Shown piece by piece: positions 10,645 through 11,453 of a stretch of 11,453 nucleotides of DNA. Positions within the stretch are counted from its first letter, which is position 1. The number at the start of each line of letters is the position of its first letter. A program made the position numbers and the translations under genes. This stretch comes from Actinomycetales bacterium Ga0077552 (GTDB lineage Bacteria > Actinomycetota > Actinomycetes > Actinomycetales > Microbacteriaceae): assembly GCA_001464255.1 (NCBI GenBank), contig LNFD01000289.1:1-11453 (forward strand), read 5' to 3'. The notes below the pieces were generated by a model. The model did not search any database. It was not told the origin of the DNA and saw only the letters and a list, made by a program, of their open reading frames with translations.

Positions 10645-11292
10645 ATGCTCGCCGAAGCCATCGGCAGCGCCGGGCTCGGCGCCACCGTCATCGGGTCGGG
10701 CATCATGGCGACCCGCCTGACCGACGACGTCGGGGTGCAGCTGCTCATCAACGCTGTCGCCACCGCGGCCGGGCTCGTCGTGCTCATCGTCGTGCTCGGT
10801 GCCGTGAGCGGCGCCCACCTCAACCCGGTCGTGACGGCCGCGCTCGCGGTGCAGCGGCTCGTGCCCGCCCGCGAGATCCTGCCCACCGTGGTCGCGCAGG
10901 TGCTCGGTTTCGCCGCAGGCGCGGTGCTGGCCAACCTCATGTTCGGCGGCGCGGCCGTGTCGATCAGCACGACGGTGCGCGCCGAGCCCGGGCTGCTGCT
11001 CGGCGAGGTCGTCGCCACGGCGGGGCTCGTGGCGGTCATCCTGACCCTCGTGGCCCGCGGTCAGCAGGACTGGGTGCCGGCCGCCGTCGGTCTCTACATC
11101 GGCAGCGCCTACTTCGTGACCAGCTCGACGAGCTTCGCGAACCCCGGCATCACGGTCGGCCGCATGCTGAGCGACAGCTTCGCGGGCATCGCGCCCGAGA
11201 GCGCCCCCGCCTTCATCGGCGCCCAGCTCGTCGGCGCAGCGCTCGGTGTGCTCGTCGTACGGCTCGTCATCGCGCCCGCGCCGCAGGGCTAG
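10645..11292 (+). CDS. Aquaporin-family (MIP) channel, probable arsenite efflux
   Basis: From ATG 10645 the product has 215 residues with six hydrophobic segments and two half-helix loops, the MIP fold. The first pore loop is SGAHLNPVV (N60-P61-V62) and the second SFANPGITVGR (N166-P167-G168, R173). Both depart from the canonical NPA triplet in the third position. Channels of this kind in ars operons let arsenite leave after ArsC has reduced arsenate, as shown for AqpS of Sinorhizobium meliloti. The divergent ArsR-ArsC gene and the shared operator support this. The ATG has no ribosome site and begins inside the first helix (MLAEAIGSAGLGATVIGSGI). The true start may be GTG 10589, now out of frame by one base through the 7-bp repeat. 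Its stop overlaps the stop of the converging next gene at CTAG. Confidence 0.85.
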   Translation: MLAEAIGSAGLGATVIGSGIMATRLTDDVGVQLLINAVATAAGLVVLIVVLGAVSGAHLNPVVTAALAVQRLVPAREILPTVVAQVLGFAAGAVLANLMFGGAAVSISTTVRAEPGLLLGEVVATAGLVAVILTLVARGQQDWVPAAVGLYIGSAYFVTSSTSFANPGITVGRMLSDSFAGIAPESAPAFIGAQLVGAALGVLVVRLVIAPAPQG

Positions 11293-11453
11293 GGGCCGCG
11301 CGGCCCGATGCCGTGCTCGCGTGCGAGCGCCCGCACGTGCTCGGCGATCTGGTCGCGCGTGCGCCGCAGCCCGGGCCGCCCGCTCGTGCTCTCGAGCATG
11401 ATGCTCCAGGTGCGGAACTCGCGGCCGTCGAGCGACTCGAGCCCGTCGTCGCA
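11289..11453 (-). CDS. C-terminal 54 residues of an unidentified gene
   Basis: The minus strand is open from the window edge to a TAG at 11291-11289 and reads CDDGLESLDGREFRTWSIML, followed by a basic helical tail with DQIAEHVRALAREHGIGPRGP. The composition is ordinary for a cytosolic protein, and the third-position G/C pattern fits this frame. I do not recognise the family. It converges on the channel gene and shares the CTAG at 11289-11292 with it, so there is no room for a separate terminator. Confidence 0.5.
   Translation of the reverse strand, partial: CDDGLESLDGREFRTWSIMLESTSGRPGLRRTRDQIAEHVRALAREHGIGPRGP

Noticed and set aside
10589..10720. A separate small protein from GTG 10589 in its own frame
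   Set aside because: The frame gives a Pro/Arg/Ala/Ser-rich peptide ending at a TGA inside the channel gene. It is better explained as the displaced start of the channel.

Overview
The window is chromosomal DNA from a high-GC actinobacterium. GC is about 70% by eye, with G/C-ending codons. A Microbacteriaceae-type member of the Micrococcales is my best guess, from the style of the lipoproteins, the SigK/RskA pair and the ArsR-ArsC proteins. I see no insertion sequence, prophage or CRISPR array. The genes form several small, separately promoted functional groups.

Positions 1-3405 hold a galactose (Leloir pathway) locus. galT and galK (galK cut by the window edge) run left. A DeoR-family regulator and a galM-like aldose 1-epimerase run right. 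About 80 bp with two dyads, the likely DeoR operators, separates them. Positions 3406-4272 hold a small membrane-anchored protein of unknown function and a tRNA-Lys(UUU) on the minus strand. Just 3' of the tRNA are three tandem copies of its acceptor end, each tied to a perfect hairpin. Positions 4273-4905 encode a conserved actinobacterial protein of unknown function.

Positions 4906-8258 look like an envelope and redox module. A strongly structured RNA segment lies upstream of a cupredoxin lipoprotein with a complete type-1 copper ligand set. Next come a helical lipoprotein with paired histidines, a four-helix membrane protein, an ECF sigma factor of the SigK (ECF19) type and its overlapping RskA-like anti-sigma factor. 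Positions 8329-9139 hold a two-gene unit, an XRE regulator plus a four-helix membrane protein, behind a near-consensus promoter with a palindrome in its spacer.

Positions 9152-11292 form an arsenic module: a stand-alone ArsC, an ArsR/three-helix/ArsC fusion and a divergent aquaporin-family channel. Two copies of the operator core ATAGA-N6-TCTAT sit on the promoters, so one regulator probably controls all three genes. The inferred logic is that arsenate is reduced by the two ArsC domains and arsenite leaves through the channel. No ArsB or Acr3 pump is visible. The channel's most natural start codon is out of frame because of a three-copy 7-bp repeat. The window ends in the C-terminus of an unidentified minus-strand gene.

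Throughout the window, start codons lie 6-7 nt after a TANNNT box. This suggests that many of these mRNAs are leaderless, which is known to be common in actinobacteria.
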